Shown: positions 45,450 through 57,414 of the stretch, piece by piece
How positions within the stretch are numbered: position 1 is the first letter of the stretch
Layout: each line of letters begins with the position of its first letter
DNA from: Hemerocallis citrina
Lineage: Eukaryota; Streptophyta; Magnoliopsida; Asparagales; Asphodelaceae
Length of the DNA: 64,000 nt
NCBI GenBank assembly: GCA_017893485.1
Contig: CM030366.1
Location: 181,809,981 to 181,873,980 of the forward strand
Reading direction: 5' to 3'
Notes under the pieces: model-generated
Databases searched by the model: none
Seen by the model: the letters and a program-made list of their open reading frames with translations, nothing else
Told to the model about the DNA's origin: nothing
Made by a program: the position numbers and the translations under genes

Positions 45450-47030
45450 TGTAATGCCCCGAATTCCAAATACAAATGAATTCGAGATTCCACAGGATCT
45501 TTTCACTTCTTTCGTACAATTTTATAAGGAATTTAAAACTTTTCACTTTACATCAGAGTTACAAATGAATCTTTACAATTTACAGCAGAAGCAAAAATTA
45601 CAACATTTATATGAATAAAATTACAACAACATTTGAATAATCTCTAAGCATCAGTTCTCCTTTAATCTTTATCATGCCATTTGATCCTGCAGACAAACTG
45701 TGGGTACGTCAGTTTATTCAACCGACGAATATTATACACGACCATCATCGCTATGCCGGAAACAGTATAATGATTTTCCATACTTAACAAACACAAACTT
45801 GTTCACAAACAAACTAAAGAGAATATCCTATTGATGTCGTGTTGTGATTGTGCACTTAGTCCTTAATGCAGTTATTTATATTATATGACACTAATGCGCA
45901 CTTGTTCGGATTCTATGCATCCCAAACTACATAGGTCCGAGGGCAAGCCTCTTATTCGTTCTTCATCTTGTAGGGTTCAATCCCTCGTCATGACTTAATC
46001 TACTTCTGTAACTACAGTAAGTATCCTAGATGTTCTATAAGTAACGAGCTCATGTACAGAAAAACTGGAGGGGAATCCCACGTCATGTCACGACGCATCG
46101 TGAAGCAACCTATGGACAATTCAGTCTCCTTCATGGTACACGATCCTCTCGCAGTCACCAAACACCCCACAAGCGTCGTCAAGATCCCGATAATTCTGGA
46201 GTAGTGTCCACGTCATGTCACGACGCATCGTGAAGACAAACTGTGAATCACACCCACATCGTAGACTCGAGGCCCTCATACTTGTGTTTTTCTCTCACTT
46301 TCATCACCTCTTCACTATGTACTAATCCTTAATTTAATGAAATCATGAACAAAATCAATCTCTTAAGGCCAGTCCTCTCACTAATACCGGTCTTATCTCT
46401 TTCATTTCCTAATGACCCAAACTTGGTCTTTTCACTTTCAGTTATCATAACGCATTACTTTCAATTGCTGGTGTGAGTCTTGGCTACACCCTAATTTTCA
46501 ATTTCAATTCACAAATTCACATGTTTGAATTGTCATACTCAAGAACATTTCTCTTTTTCAATTAAACAATTTCCAATCTTTTCATGAATCAATTATCATA
46601 CATGGAGTTCAATTATAATCATGCATTCCATAACCAACATTTATTTCCACATTAAGTTCATATTACGAAAAATGTTTAGTCAAGTGAATATTTCACAAAA
46701 TCACCATTTGTTACACTATTCTTTGACAAATAAACCCATATAAAAATTCACAATTATAGTTTCCTTTCATCAATTTTTCTTTTTAATATTTATATTAATC
46801 ACCTCATGAAAAATCCACATTTTTACGAAATCATAAATATAAGGAAACAATAGTTTCAAGTACAATTTCACCTAAAAATAAATTTCATTTTAGTCCAATA
46901 ACTCCAATTAAATTTTCATAGGTAGTACATGATTTTAGAATAATAACGGTATTTTTTTCAGAATTTTTACACATCAAAGAAGTCCCAAAAATCATTTTTT
47001 CGTCAAAAATATATTCTGGCCATAACCAGA

Positions 47031-47100
47031 ATCGAACTCGCAACCTCAGAGAAGCCCTCCGCACACGCCAACCACCAGACCGAGGTGCGCTAGCAACAAG
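47031..47100 (-). other. tRNA-like / Pol III promoter-like segment
   Basis: The minus strand shows an A-box-like TCTGGTGGTTGG followed at normal tRNA spacing by GGTTGCGAGTTCGATTC, a good B-box and T-arm. It lies in the part of the LTR missing from the other LTR. It could be a SINE head or tRNA relic. Confidence 0.45.
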
Positions 47101-47164
47101 AAGGGGAGACAGAAAGTTATATACTCTCTGTTCGGGTTTGGGGTATTTTTCAACCCGCACGCAA

Positions 47165-47245
47165 AAGAAGGTGGACACAGGGTATCGAACCAGCGACCAC
47201 AAAGCCACACGCCATGCTACAGTAGCGCCAGAGAGGCTCACCGAC
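47165..47245 (-). other. Second tRNA-like / SINE-head-like segment
   Basis: The minus strand reads CTCTGGCGCTACTGTAGCATGG and then GGTCGCTGGTTCGATACCC, again an A-box-like and a strong B-box word. It is about 100 bp from the first. Confidence 0.45.
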
Positions 47246-48381
47246 GTTGTCACAAACACAACTTAAGTCCAATTAACTCGGTTCTCTGTTTTATTAAAAC
47301 ATTTCGATGTTCAAAAGTCCTTATCTTTACTTTTCTTGCACCAAAAGCCATGTAAAACTCCAGAATACATATTTTAACTTAAATTAACCCCCAGTATTTT
47401 AAAAATAATTTTTCAGTAATTTAATATACATTTCTCATACAATAACTTAAATTCCATACTACTCTCATCATATTTTAACTTGACAATTCTTAAACAACAT
47501 TTTGATATTATAAACCATAAAAGAAATTATAACTCTCTATTTTTTCCTCTTTCATTAACTTAAAGCATAGGACAAATTTTAATTCACTGGAACCAATACC
47601 ACAATAGTTCATTTAGTGCATAGAACAATAATTTCATCTTTTAGCAATTCATACTCAATTTCTTCATTATCACAATCCCAATTTAATATTTCCATAACTA
47701 CAAACAATTTGCAACAATATTAAGAATCATGATAATTTAACATACAATCTACCAATATTAATTTAATCATCTAGCAAGTCCTTTTTCGAATTAAATGTAC
47801 TCTTATTGGTTTCTTTCATGCAAATTATGTCATCATTCCTAGCATGGTAACTAGAGTTAGAAGTAAGAAAAAGCACCCACCTAATTTGGAGAAAAACCCA
47901 CAAAGTAACTCCTAGAATGAAAGAGCCCTTCTCCTCCTAGTTGAGCTTGCCCAAAGATGCGCTTCTCCTCCTCACTTGAGTGCAACCCGGGCTCCTTAGT
48001 CTGGTGCCGGCCTCCTTTCTTGTAAGCACACCCAACTCTCTCTCTCTCTCAACCTTTTATTCTCACTCTCTACCAATACAAAAATCTACTACTAATGATT
48101 AATTTCTTTCACTATAGGTTTGATGAATGAGAAGTGTTAGGATAACTAGGCTAGGGGAGGGGGGGGGTATTTATACAAAATTTTGGGACAATTAGAAGGC
48201 TAGGATTGATCTAGGAGTTAAAAAACAAAGGCTTGGATTCAATGGGAAGTTGTAGTAACCAACCATGGCTACAAAACTACCTCCCACAAACTCCACTTCT
48301 CTTTTTCCCTCCTAATCCTATCCGGCCTAAAAAAGGGTGCAAAAACACGTGCTAGTGCAATGCACGTGTTTCTAAAGTTCC

Positions 48382-49020
48382 CTATTTTAAAAAATTGTAC
48401 ATATATATTTTTATAAAAAGTCTATAAAAATTGTCTACACTACAAATTGTTATAAAAAGTCTATAAAAGTCAATCTGCCGTTTCACCTCATCCTGCTCTA
48501 CAGGAGCCATCCTATACGGTGCCTTAGAAATGGGTGCACTTCCCAGTTGAATAGTGATGCTGAACTCTACATCACGTTGCGGGGATAACCCAGACAAATC
48601 ATCCAAGAACACAGTCGGATAGTCCGGAACCACAGGAATCCTTTGCACTTCCACAGGAATCTCTTCCTTGTGGATAGCTGCCAACAGCGTGGAACACTTC
48701 TTCTTCCCTTGGAAAGTGACTTCAGGCCCACTTGGAGCCTTCACTATTACTTCCTTGGTCTTGCACTCGATGCTTGCACTGTACACCGACATCCAATCAA
48801 TGCCAATGATAACATCGATCCCCAAGATAGTAAGCTCGATTAGATCAATCCCGAAGATTCTGTCCCAATCACAATCTCGCAATTCGCATAGCACCGATCA
48901 GTGGTTAAAGTCTTCCCTGATGGAGTAGCTACTGCTAAGATATTGCCTGGAAAAATCTTCGGTTAAACTCCCAACACTTTAGCAAATTTAGGAGACACAA
49001 AAGTATGAGAGGATCTAGTA
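48382..49020 (-). pseudogene. Gypsy protease and start of RT, truncated
   Basis: Near 49010 the protease active-site region reads VLFDTRSSHTFVSPKFAKVL (family form D-S/T-G), so the Gly is changed. It continues with IIGIDWMSVYSASIEC and reaches the RT entry PYRMAPVEQDEVKRQ at about 48480, where the deletion fuses it to LTR sequence. Stops separate the pieces. Confidence 0.8.
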
Positions 49021-49188
49021 TCGAACAAAACAACAGTTTTCATTCCATTCAAATAAAGTTCTCTTGTTATATAATACACACTCATTACGTAACAGTTCAC
49101 TAAATAAGGGAAAAAAACAACAAAAACCTCTAAACATCTGTCCTCGTACTAGTGATGACATGATCCACCTCATCGGCATCAGTTTCGG

Positions 49189-50139
49189 TCAAGGCAAATA
49201 CTCGTTCTTGTGGTACAACTTCTTCCCAGTCTGCTGCATTGGTACATTGCGATTAACATTTCGCGATTTGGAGCATTGAGATTGGCAATGTCCCGTCTCA
49301 CTGCAGTTGCAACAATTCACCGCAGGAGGTTTCACAAAATTATTTCTGGGTCCTCCAACCACACTGATAGCGTTCACCCCTGTCGGTTTGAACCTTTGTG
49401 CCGATGGTTGTCCCTTGAAATTTCTGGAATTTGCGGGCCTCTTCCCAGACTGCCAGTTGTTCCTCCAATTCTGAACAGCATGAAACTGCTCCATGTCTGC
49501 TTATGTGGCTGCTGCTCATTTAACCAGCTTGTCAAACCTCCTGATACCGAGGGGTATCATTCTGGATCTCAGGCTTGGCCTCAACCCATGCTCGAACTTA
49601 CGATCCTTCTTCGCCTAATCCATTACCAGTTCGGGAGCATACCTTGAGAGCTGAGTAAATTTGGTCTCATACTCCCTAACTGACATGCCACCCCGTTGCA
49701 GCGACAGAAATTCCATGGCCTTTTTCACCTGGACGTCTGAAGGAAAATATTGACTGCGGAATTCCTCCAAAAATTCCTCTCAGCCAAGAACCAAGCCTCC
49801 CATCGTCCGCTTCATCGACTGCCACCACACAGCCGCATCCTTCTCGAATTACAGAGCCGCCAACTTCACCTTGCTGCCCTCCGGAGTTTCCAAAACTTCG
49901 AAGATAGTCTCTACCTGTCGGATCCAATTGTTAGCCGTATCAGGGTCTGACTTCCCTTCAAATACCGGTGGTTTCATCCGTTTAAATGATTCCACAAGTT
50001 TGATTGCTTCGGGAACTAGACTTGCAGGCACCCTTCCCTAATTCTGATTCATGGCAACGACATTGAGTGTCTGATAGACCCTCGCTAGCTCCGTTTTCAA
50101 GTCCAGACCTTCACCATTTCGAGCTCGTCTTCCAGCCAT
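49189..50139 (-). pseudogene. Gypsy gag with CCHC knuckle
   Basis: From an ATG at 50139 the frame carries FKRMKPPVFEGKSDPDTANN and VETIFEVLETPEGSKV (gag core, about 49870-49990). After several frame breaks it reaches CCNCSETGHCQSQCSK (49330-49290), a CCHC-type knuckle. Gag forms the particle and binds RNA. Confidence 0.82.
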
Positions 50140-50284
50140 ATTCTGATGCAAAGATCCATTAAATTGGAAGTATAAAACATGAACTTTTGAGTCAACAATT
50201 CCATTTTATTGAATTTCAAACTTTATACATTCGAATTCAAACCATTTCTGACATCAAAATGAAAGCAGTAGATGATACAACGGT

Positions 50285-50701
50285 CTAACTCCTACGGTTC
50301 CTCTTGGCTTCATGAAGCTCTCCTCGTAGTTCCTCAACTTCTTCCTTCAGTACATCGGTCATGCTTTTTTTCTTCTCGAGTTTCCATACACGATGACTGA
50401 GAACTGCAAAATCATCCTTGCGCTTTGCCAATTGAGCCTCTAATAGCCCGACTCTCTCCCGCAGAGTCTCTACCTGCCTCTGAAGAGACACGATGAGATT
50501 ACCCCGAACTGGTTCCTCTTCGTCAGAAGAATCATCAGATGAATCCGGAGGTGGAGTGATCTCTTGGGACCCAGGCCATTCCTCTCCGTCGGAGTCTGCT
50601 TGCCCTGGATAGTACTCTTCCTCGGAATCCGCTTGTCCAGGATAATAGTCTTCCTCAATGATATGCCAATTGTCGTCCCCAGCAGGGTCGAAGTGATCAG
50701 C
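50285..50701 (-). CDS. Small acidic coiled-coil ORF upstream of gypsy gag
   Basis: An uninterrupted frame (ATG at 50701, or 50734) of about 139 residues lies between the primer binding site and gag. The first half is very acidic with repeated YYPGQADS; the second half has leucine-spaced heptads (LQRQVETLRERVGLLEAQLA and VWKLEKKK...LKEEVEELRGEL) typical of a coiled coil, ending in a basic tail. Gag follows in a separate frame. I do not know its function; it could be a separate leader protein or an N-terminal gag extension lost to a stop. It is notable for staying open in an otherwise broken element. Confidence 0.6.
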   Translation of the reverse strand, partial: ADHFDPAGDDNWHIIEEDYYPGQADSEEEYYPGQADSDGEEWPGSQEITPPPDSSDDSSDEEEPVRGNLIVSLQRQVETLRERVGLLEAQLAKRKDDFAVLSHRVWKLEKKKSMTDVLKEEVEELRGELHEAKRNRRS

Positions 50702-50850
50702 CATCTTAGAAAAGGGGAAGGAGGAGAATGTCAATCATAGAGCAACACAAGTGTAAGTGACTTACATTTAAATCTCTAGACTCAACACACACTCTAATGT
50801 CCACTTTTAGGGTGTCGTTCCTTATAAACTTGTACTATTTGTGAAGCGTG

Positions 50851-50862
50851 GCTCTGATACCA
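50851..50862 (-). promoter_or_regulatory. Primer binding site, tRNA-Met (gypsy)
   Basis: The minus strand reads TGGTATCAGAGC, the standard initiator tRNA-Met complement, 3 bp inside the 5' LTR end at 50866. Confidence 0.93.
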
Positions 50863-50865
50863 CTC

Positions 50866-53424
50866 TATAATGCCCCGAATTTCAAATACAATTGAATTCG
50901 AGATTCCACAGGATCTTTTCACTTCTTTCGTACAATTTTACAAGGAATTTAAAACTTTTCACTTTAAATCAGAGTTACAAATGAATCTTTACAATTTACA
51001 GCGGAAGCAAAAATTACAACATTTATATGAATAAAATTACAACAACATTTGAATAATCTTTAAGCATCAGTTCTCCTTTAATCTTTATCATGCCATTTGA
51101 TCCTGCATACAAATTGTGGGTACGTCAGTTTATTCAACCGACGAATATTATACACGGCCATTATCTCTATGCCGGAAATAGTACAATGCTTTTCCATACT
51201 TAACAAACACAAACTTGTTTACAAACAAACTAAGGGGAATATCCTATTGATGTCGTGTTGTGATTGTACACTTAGTCCTTAATGCAATTATTTATATTAT
51301 ATGACACTAATGCGCACTTGTTCGGATTCTATGCATCCCATACTACATAGGTCCGAGGGAAAGCCTCTTATTCGTTCTTCATCTTGTAGGGTTCAATCTC
51401 TCGTCATGACTTAATCTACTATTGTAATTACGATAAGTATCCTAAATGTTCTATGAGTAACGAGCTCATGTACAGAAAAACTGGAGGGAAATCCCACGTC
51501 ATGTCACGACGCATTGTGAAGACAACCTATGGACAATTCAGCCTCCTTCATGGCATACGATCCTTTCGCAGTTACCAAACACCCCATAAGCGTCGCCAAG
51601 ATCCCGATAATTCCGAAGTAGTGCCCACGTCATGTCACGACGCATCGTGAAGACAAACTGTGAATCACACCCACATCGTAGACTCGAGGCCCTCATACTT
51701 GTGTTTTTCTCTTACTTTCATCACCGTACTAATCCTTAATTTAATGAAATCATGAACAAAATCAATCTCTTAGGGCCAGCCCTCTCACTAATACCGGTCT
51801 TATCTCTTTCATTTCCCAATGACCCAAACTTGGTCTTTTCACTTTCATTTATCATAACTCATTACTTTCAATTACCGGTGTGAGTCTTGGCTACACCCTA
51901 ATTTTAAATTCCAATTCACAAATTCACATGTTTGAGTTGTCATACTCAAGAACATTTCTCTTTTTCAATTAAACGATGTCCAATCTTTTCATGAATCAAT
52001 TATCATACATGGAGTTCAATTATAATCATGCATTCTATAACCAACATTTATTTCCACATTAAGTTCATATTACGAAAATATTTAGTCAAGTGAATATTTC
52101 ACAAAATCACCATTTGTTACACTATTCTTTGACAAATAAACCCATATAAAAAATCACCATTAAGTTCACATCGTATATTTTAACTTGACAATTCTCAAAC
52201 AACATTTTGATATTATAAACCATAAAAGAAATTATAACTCTCTGTTTTTCCCTCTTTCATTAACTTAAAGCATAGGACAAATTTTTATTCACTGGAACCA
52301 ATACCACAATAGTTCATTTAGTGCACAGAACAATAATTTCATCTATTAGCAATTCATACTCAATTTCTACATTATCACAATCCCAATTTAATATTTCCAT
52401 AACTACAAGCAATTTGCACAACAATATTAAGAATCATGACAATTTAACATACAATCTACCAATATTAATTTAATCATCTAGCAAGTCCTTTTTCGAATTA
52501 AATGTACTCTTATTGCTTTCTTTCATGCAAATTATGTCATCATTCCTAGCATGGTAACTAGAGTTAGAAGTAAGAAAAACCACCCACCTAATTTTGAGAA
52601 AAACCCACAAAGTAACTCCTAGAATGAAAGAGCCCTTCTCCTCCTAGTTGAGCTTGCCCAAAGATGCGCTTCTCCTTTTCGCTTGAGTGCAACCCGAGCT
52701 CCTTAGTGTAATGCCGGCCTCCTTGCTTGTAAGCACACCCAACTCTCTCTCTCTCAATCTTTTATTCTCACTCTCTACCAATACAACAATCTACTACTAA
52801 TGATTAATTTCTTTCACTATAGGTTTGATGAATGAGAAGTGTAAGGATAACTAGGCTGGGGGGAGGGGGGGGGGGGTATTTATACAGAATTTTGGGACAA
52901 TTAGAAGGCTAGGATTGATCTAGGAGTTAAGAAACAAAGGCTAGAATTCAATGGGAAGTTGTAGTAACTAACAATGACTACAAAACTACCTCCCACAAAC
53001 TCCACTTCTCTTTTTCCCTCCTAATCCTATCCGGCCTCAAAAAGGGTGCAAAAACACGTGCTTGTGCAATGCACGTGTTTCTAAAGTCTCCTATTTTAAA
53101 AAGTTGTACATATATTTTTTTATAAAAAGTCTATAAAAATTGTCTACTCTACAAATTGTAATAAAAGAGAGAATAAATTCATGGGCTTTTATTTAATGGG
53201 CCAAATTAGTTTATATTTAAAAATAAATTAAGTTGGGCTCAAAATGTTTGTTTAAAAATAGGCTGTAATAAAAAGATAATAGAAAGACATATATATATGT
53301 GTACTCATTTGTTTATGAAAAATAATTATAAAAAATTTATACCGCAAGATTGCACGTGCACAATACGTACAAATTAATAATACAAAAATAATAATTCTCA
53401 TAAATGAAAATTCAGGGTATTACA
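50866..53424 (-). repeat. Gypsy 5' LTR
   Basis: 2.56 kb; the inner end reads TATAATGCCCC where the other LTR has TGTAATGCCCC. A TATAAATA box lies after a G run near 52878-52885. It carries a CACGTG hairpin near 53056-53082 and a CATGTCACGACGCAT repeat (51498 and 51631). Confidence 0.9.
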
Positions 53425-53685
53425 AAGTCTCTTCTTCTTCAAGGACTTTATCTCCTCATTCATAGCTGCTTTCCACCTTGGATCGGCTAAGGCTTCCTGC
53501 ACACTGTTAGGAATAGATACAACAGATAATTGATTCACAAATGACTTATTTGATTTCGACAAGTGTGTGGATATATAATTACTTATCGGATATTCGACGT
53601 TACTAGTAGGATCAGGTTCATAAGTGGGTTTTGGAATACCTCTATTAGTACGGTGCGGGAGTTCTCTTCTAGGAACTTCGGACAA
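53425..53685 (-). pseudogene. Copia RT, N-terminal part
   Basis: VQEALADPRWKAAMNEEIKS on the minus strand is the start of the copia RT domain. The gypsy element breaks it after KKK, and it resumes as a TWEIVELPAGKKP-type sequence at about 45440. Confidence 0.88.
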
Positions 53686-55010
53686 CGATAACGATTGGTT
53701 TTGGGCTCTGAAAGTTTACTCTCACTAAAATTCGGTACTGATTGCAATTCTTCAAGAGGGTCTTCTTCATGACGGTATTCTTCATGAGGGTCTTCTTCAT
53801 GACGGTCTTCTTCATGAGGGTCTTCTTCATGAGGGTCTTCCTCCCTTGCTAGGTCTTCATTAAAGTGTTCGATATTATTTGTATCCAGTTGTTCGTTCTG
53901 GCTGAGAATTACTTCATTATACACAAGAGTCTGAACTTCCCTAACCCCTTCATTATATCCAAGAATCTGAACTTCACTTCGGTACTCCCCCTGAAGTTCA
54001 GTCGTAGGAGAAAAATATATCTCATTTTCATGGAACATAACATCCATAGTCACAAACATCCTTTGAGTTGGTGGATGATAGCACCGATACCCTTTCTTAT
54101 TCTGTGCATATCCCACGAAAACACACCGGACAGCTCAAGGAGTTAACTTATTGCGTTCATGTTGATGAAGATGAACAAATGCAACACATCCAAACACACG
54201 AGGTGGTAATTTCATGACTTTTGGTGCATTCACAGCTTCAGTTAATGCTTGAAATGGTGTGAGGAAGTTTAGGATACTAGAGGGAACTAGGTTAATTAAA
54301 TCTGTAGCAGAAGTAAGGGCTTCCCCCAAATAAATGAGTCGCATATTTCTATGGATGAGAGAAGCACGGACCACCTCGAGCAAGTGTCTATTTTTCCTTT
54401 CTGCAACCCTATTCTGCTGAGGTGTATATGAGCATGTAGTCTGGTGAACAATTCCGTATTCCACCAAATATTATTGCAGATTCGAACTCAGGTACTCTCC
54501 TCCATTATCACTCCTAAGAACTTGAATCTGTGATTTATACTGAATCATAACATGCTTGTGAAATTTCTGAAACAAGCCACCAACTTCACTTTTCGACTTC
54601 ATCAAATAAATCCAGGTCATATGGATACAATCATCAATAAATGTCACAAACCATTTGGCTCCTCCAAATGTAGTGGTTTTGGATGGACCCCAAACATCAG
54701 AACGAATCATCATAAATGGAAGGGAGATTCTACTTGGACTTAGAGGAAAAGAGACACGGTGACTTTTTGCAAGTTCACACACATCACACCGAAAGACAGA
54801 TATATCCAAATTCAAAAATAAACTTGGAAATAACTTCTTCAAATAACCAAAAGAAGCATGCCCTAGATATCGATGCCAAAGCCAAATATCCGATTTCTTC
54901 TTCTCATCTTCAGATCCTTCCACACTTAGAGCTTGAGTCAACATACTCGAACTTTTCGATTTCAAATCCAGGTTATAGAGCTTCCTATGTCTAACCCCAT
55001 AACCAATCAT
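53583..55010 (-). pseudogene. Copia integrase
   Basis: The 179-codon frame (54471-55010) has the pre-integrase HH-CC zinc region (LWHRYLGHAS, CDVCELAKSHRVSF) and the catalytic core with D in MIRSDVWGP and D in LRSDNGGEY. After one stop it continues as SYTPQQNRVAERKNRHLLE (third acidic residue) in 54135-54467, then the linker GYAQNKKGYRCY in 53583-54116. The linker carries an acidic EEDPH repeat. Small frame breaks make it inactive. Confidence 0.88.
53756..53850 (-). repeat. 15-bp minisatellite coding EEDPH/EEDRH
   Basis: About six copies of TCTTCTTCATGAGGG / TCTTCTTCATGACGG, keeping the frame of the integrase linker. Confidence 0.9.
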
Positions 55011-55543
55011 CTTGCGAGTCCGATATCCTTAAACACGCAATGGGAATGCCAAAAGACTACAATACAATGTAAGACAGTAGTTATTTGAGCAACAGATAAT
55101 AGGTTGAAATTCAAGGATGGTACAACTAGGGCAGTATCTAAGGTTAGGTTGTTTAGGAGACGTATGGTACCCTCCCCAGTAACAGTGGTAGGATCACCAT
55201 TAGCAGTGGACACAGTTGATTTAGTGGATGGTTGAAAATTTTGAACTTGTCTAGAATCAAAAGTCATATGGTCGGTAGCACCCGAATCAATTATCCATGC
55301 ACTATTCATAACGGAAGCAGAAATATTAAATACCTTACCATCATTACCTGTAGCTGTAACTAATGTAGAGGCAAGTCCAATACTCTTCTCAGCTCCATCA
55401 GTTTGTCCCATGGTAGCGGCACAAGGAAAAAAAAACAACTCTTCAGCAAACAATAGCAAACGACACAACTTGGTCAAGAACAGCTCCAAATCTTCAACAA
55501 CCAGCAAAACAACAACAATCCAACACCTAAACAACAACTCCAC
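55011..55543 (-). pseudogene. Copia protease, inner copy
   Basis: WIIDSGATDHMTFDSRQ holds the copia aspartic protease motif DSGATDHM; NGDPTTVTGEGTI and LVVPSLNFNLLSVAQ follow. The frame leads into the integrase region with a shift near 55010. Confidence 0.88.
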
Positions 55544-57300
55544 AGTGGATCAAAACACCAAACACCAAGATCCAAATGCCAAACACAAGATCAAGATCCC
55601 TCTTTCACAAAACACCGAACACCAATCAAATCCACTTCACAAAAAATAGCAACACAGTGAATCCCCAAACACCAACAGAAAACAACAATAAAAGAGACTG
55701 CAGTACAGTAACAAGGGGGCAAGGGGTTCAGATCGGGGTCGACGTTAACTGGGGCTGAAGGTGGTGGTCGGCATCGTAGAGGGCGGCGCGACGGAGGTAA
55801 GGAATGACGACGGGATCGACTGGCGTCGATTGAAATAGGGAGGATCGAGATTGGGTTCAGCTATTAATGTCGAGGAAGAGGAGAAAGGGTTTTGGTCGCT
55901 GTCGATCGAAACGAAAGAGGAGACAGAGGGGACAGGATCGATGAAGGAGAATGGGATCCTATAGTCGATGGGTAGGGTCGACGAGGATCGGGATCGACGG
56001 TGGTTTCGGGGATCGGGGTCGACAAGGATCGGTGATGAGGATTTCCGATCTGCAGTTTTCGAAGTCGACGGGAGATTGTAGGAGCGATGCGTTCGGGACC
56101 AGACGAGTTCAGAGTCTTCGACGACTTTGCAAGTTCGCAGAAGACAAGTCGGGGTTGCGAGTCCGAATATCCTTAAACACGCAATGGGAAGGCCAAAAGA
56201 CTACAATACAATGTAAGGCAGTAGTTATTTGAGTAACAAATAATAGGTTGAAATTCAAGGATGGCACAACTAGGGCAGTTACTAAGGTTAGGTTATTTGT
56301 GAGATGTATGGTACCCTCGCTAGTAATAGTGGCAGGATCACCATTGACAGTGGACACAGTTGATTTAGTGGATGGTTGAAAATTTTGAACTTGTCTAGAA
56401 TCAAAAGTCATATGGTCGGTAGCACCCGAATCAATTATCCATACACTATTCATAACAGAAGCAGAAATATTAAATACCTTACCATCATTACCTGCAGCTG
56501 TAACTAATGTAGAGGCGAGTCCAATACTCTTCTCAGCTCCATCAGTTTGTCCCATGGTAGCGGCACAAGGAAAAAAAACAACTCTTCAGCAACCAATAGA
56601 AAACGACACAACTTGGTCAAGAATAGCTCCAAATCTTCAACAACCAGCAAAACAACAACAATCCAACACCCAAACAACAACTCCACAGTGGATCAAAACA
56701 CCAAACACCAAGATTCAAATGCCAAACACAAGATCAAGATCCCTCTTTCACAAAACACCAAACACCAATCAAATCCACTTCACAAAAAATAGCAACACAA
56801 TGAATCCCCAAACACCAATAGCAAACAACAGTAAAAGAGACTGCAGTACAGTAATAAGGGGGCAAGGGGTTCAGATCGAGGTCGACGTCGACTGGGGCTG
56901 AAGGCGGTGGTCGGGGTCACAGAGGGCGGCGCGACGGAGGCAGGGGCTGACGATGGGATCGACTAGTGTCGATCGAAATAGGGAGGATCGGGATTGGGTT
57001 CAGCTATTAATGTCGAGGAAGTGGAAAAGGGGTTTTGGTCATTGTCGATCGAAACGGAAGAGGAGACAGAGGGGACGGGATCGATGAAGGAGAACGAGAT
57101 CTTGTAGTCGATGGGTCAGGTCGATGAGGAATGGGATCAACGGTGATTTTGGGGATCGGGGTCGACGAGGATCGGCGACGAGGATTTCGGATCTGCAGTT
57201 TTCGAAGTTGACGGGAGATTGTAGGAGTGACGAGTTCGGGACCAGACGAGTTCGAAATCTTCGAGGACTTTGCAAGTTCGCAGAAGACAAGTCAGGGTTG
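55012..57300 (-). repeat. Internal tandem duplication of protease and leader, about 1.14 kb
   Basis: 55012-56155 and 56156-57300 match along their length with scattered differences. Each unit has one protease segment and the same leader-like DNA rich in GATCG/TCGA words. Confidence 0.88.
56109..56555 (-). pseudogene. Copia protease, outer copy
   Basis: Second DSGATDHM-bearing frame of about 148 codons. It starts MGQTDGAEK as the inner copy does and ends by running into the leader of the inner unit, so it is an isolated protease domain. Confidence 0.85.
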
Positions 57301-57401
57301 GTGTCTTCGATGACGAGATCGGAATCCAAGTTCGGGGAAGACAGAGAAGACCGTTCTTCTTCTTTTTCTTCTTCTTCTTCACTTAGCCTATATCTTTCTT
57401 A

Positions 57402-57414
57402 GGCTCTAATACCA
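57402..57414 (-). promoter_or_regulatory. Primer binding site, tRNA-Met type (copia)
   Basis: The minus strand reads TGGTATTAGAGCC immediately next to the LTR end at 57415. Confidence 0.88.

Larger units (their letters stand above)
45450..48455 (-). repeat. Gypsy 3' LTR, outer end deleted
   Basis: Parallels 50866-53424 but retains about 0.7 kb (46752-47468) that the other LTR lacks, and loses its U3 start at the deletion. A TATAAATA box (minus strand, near 48163-48172) follows a G run. Confidence 0.85.
45450..53424 (-). mobile_element. Ty3/gypsy retrotransposon inserted in copia RT
   Basis: The 5-bp duplication AAGTC flanks it exactly (45445-45449 and 53425-53429). Long LTRs begin TGTAATACCCTGAATTTTC and end GGGGCATTACA on the minus strand. 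A tRNA-Met primer binding site, gag, zinc knuckle and protease are present; the interior from RT onward and the start of the 3' LTR are deleted near 48455-48470, so the copy cannot move on its own. Confidence 0.92.

Noticed and set aside
47031..47100. Complete functional tRNA gene
   Set aside because: No full cloverleaf or anticodon arm could be assigned; only A- and B-box-like words are convincing.
46885..47259. 124-codon minus-strand frame within the gypsy LTR
   Set aside because: It spans the tRNA-like segments and has no recognisable protein motif.
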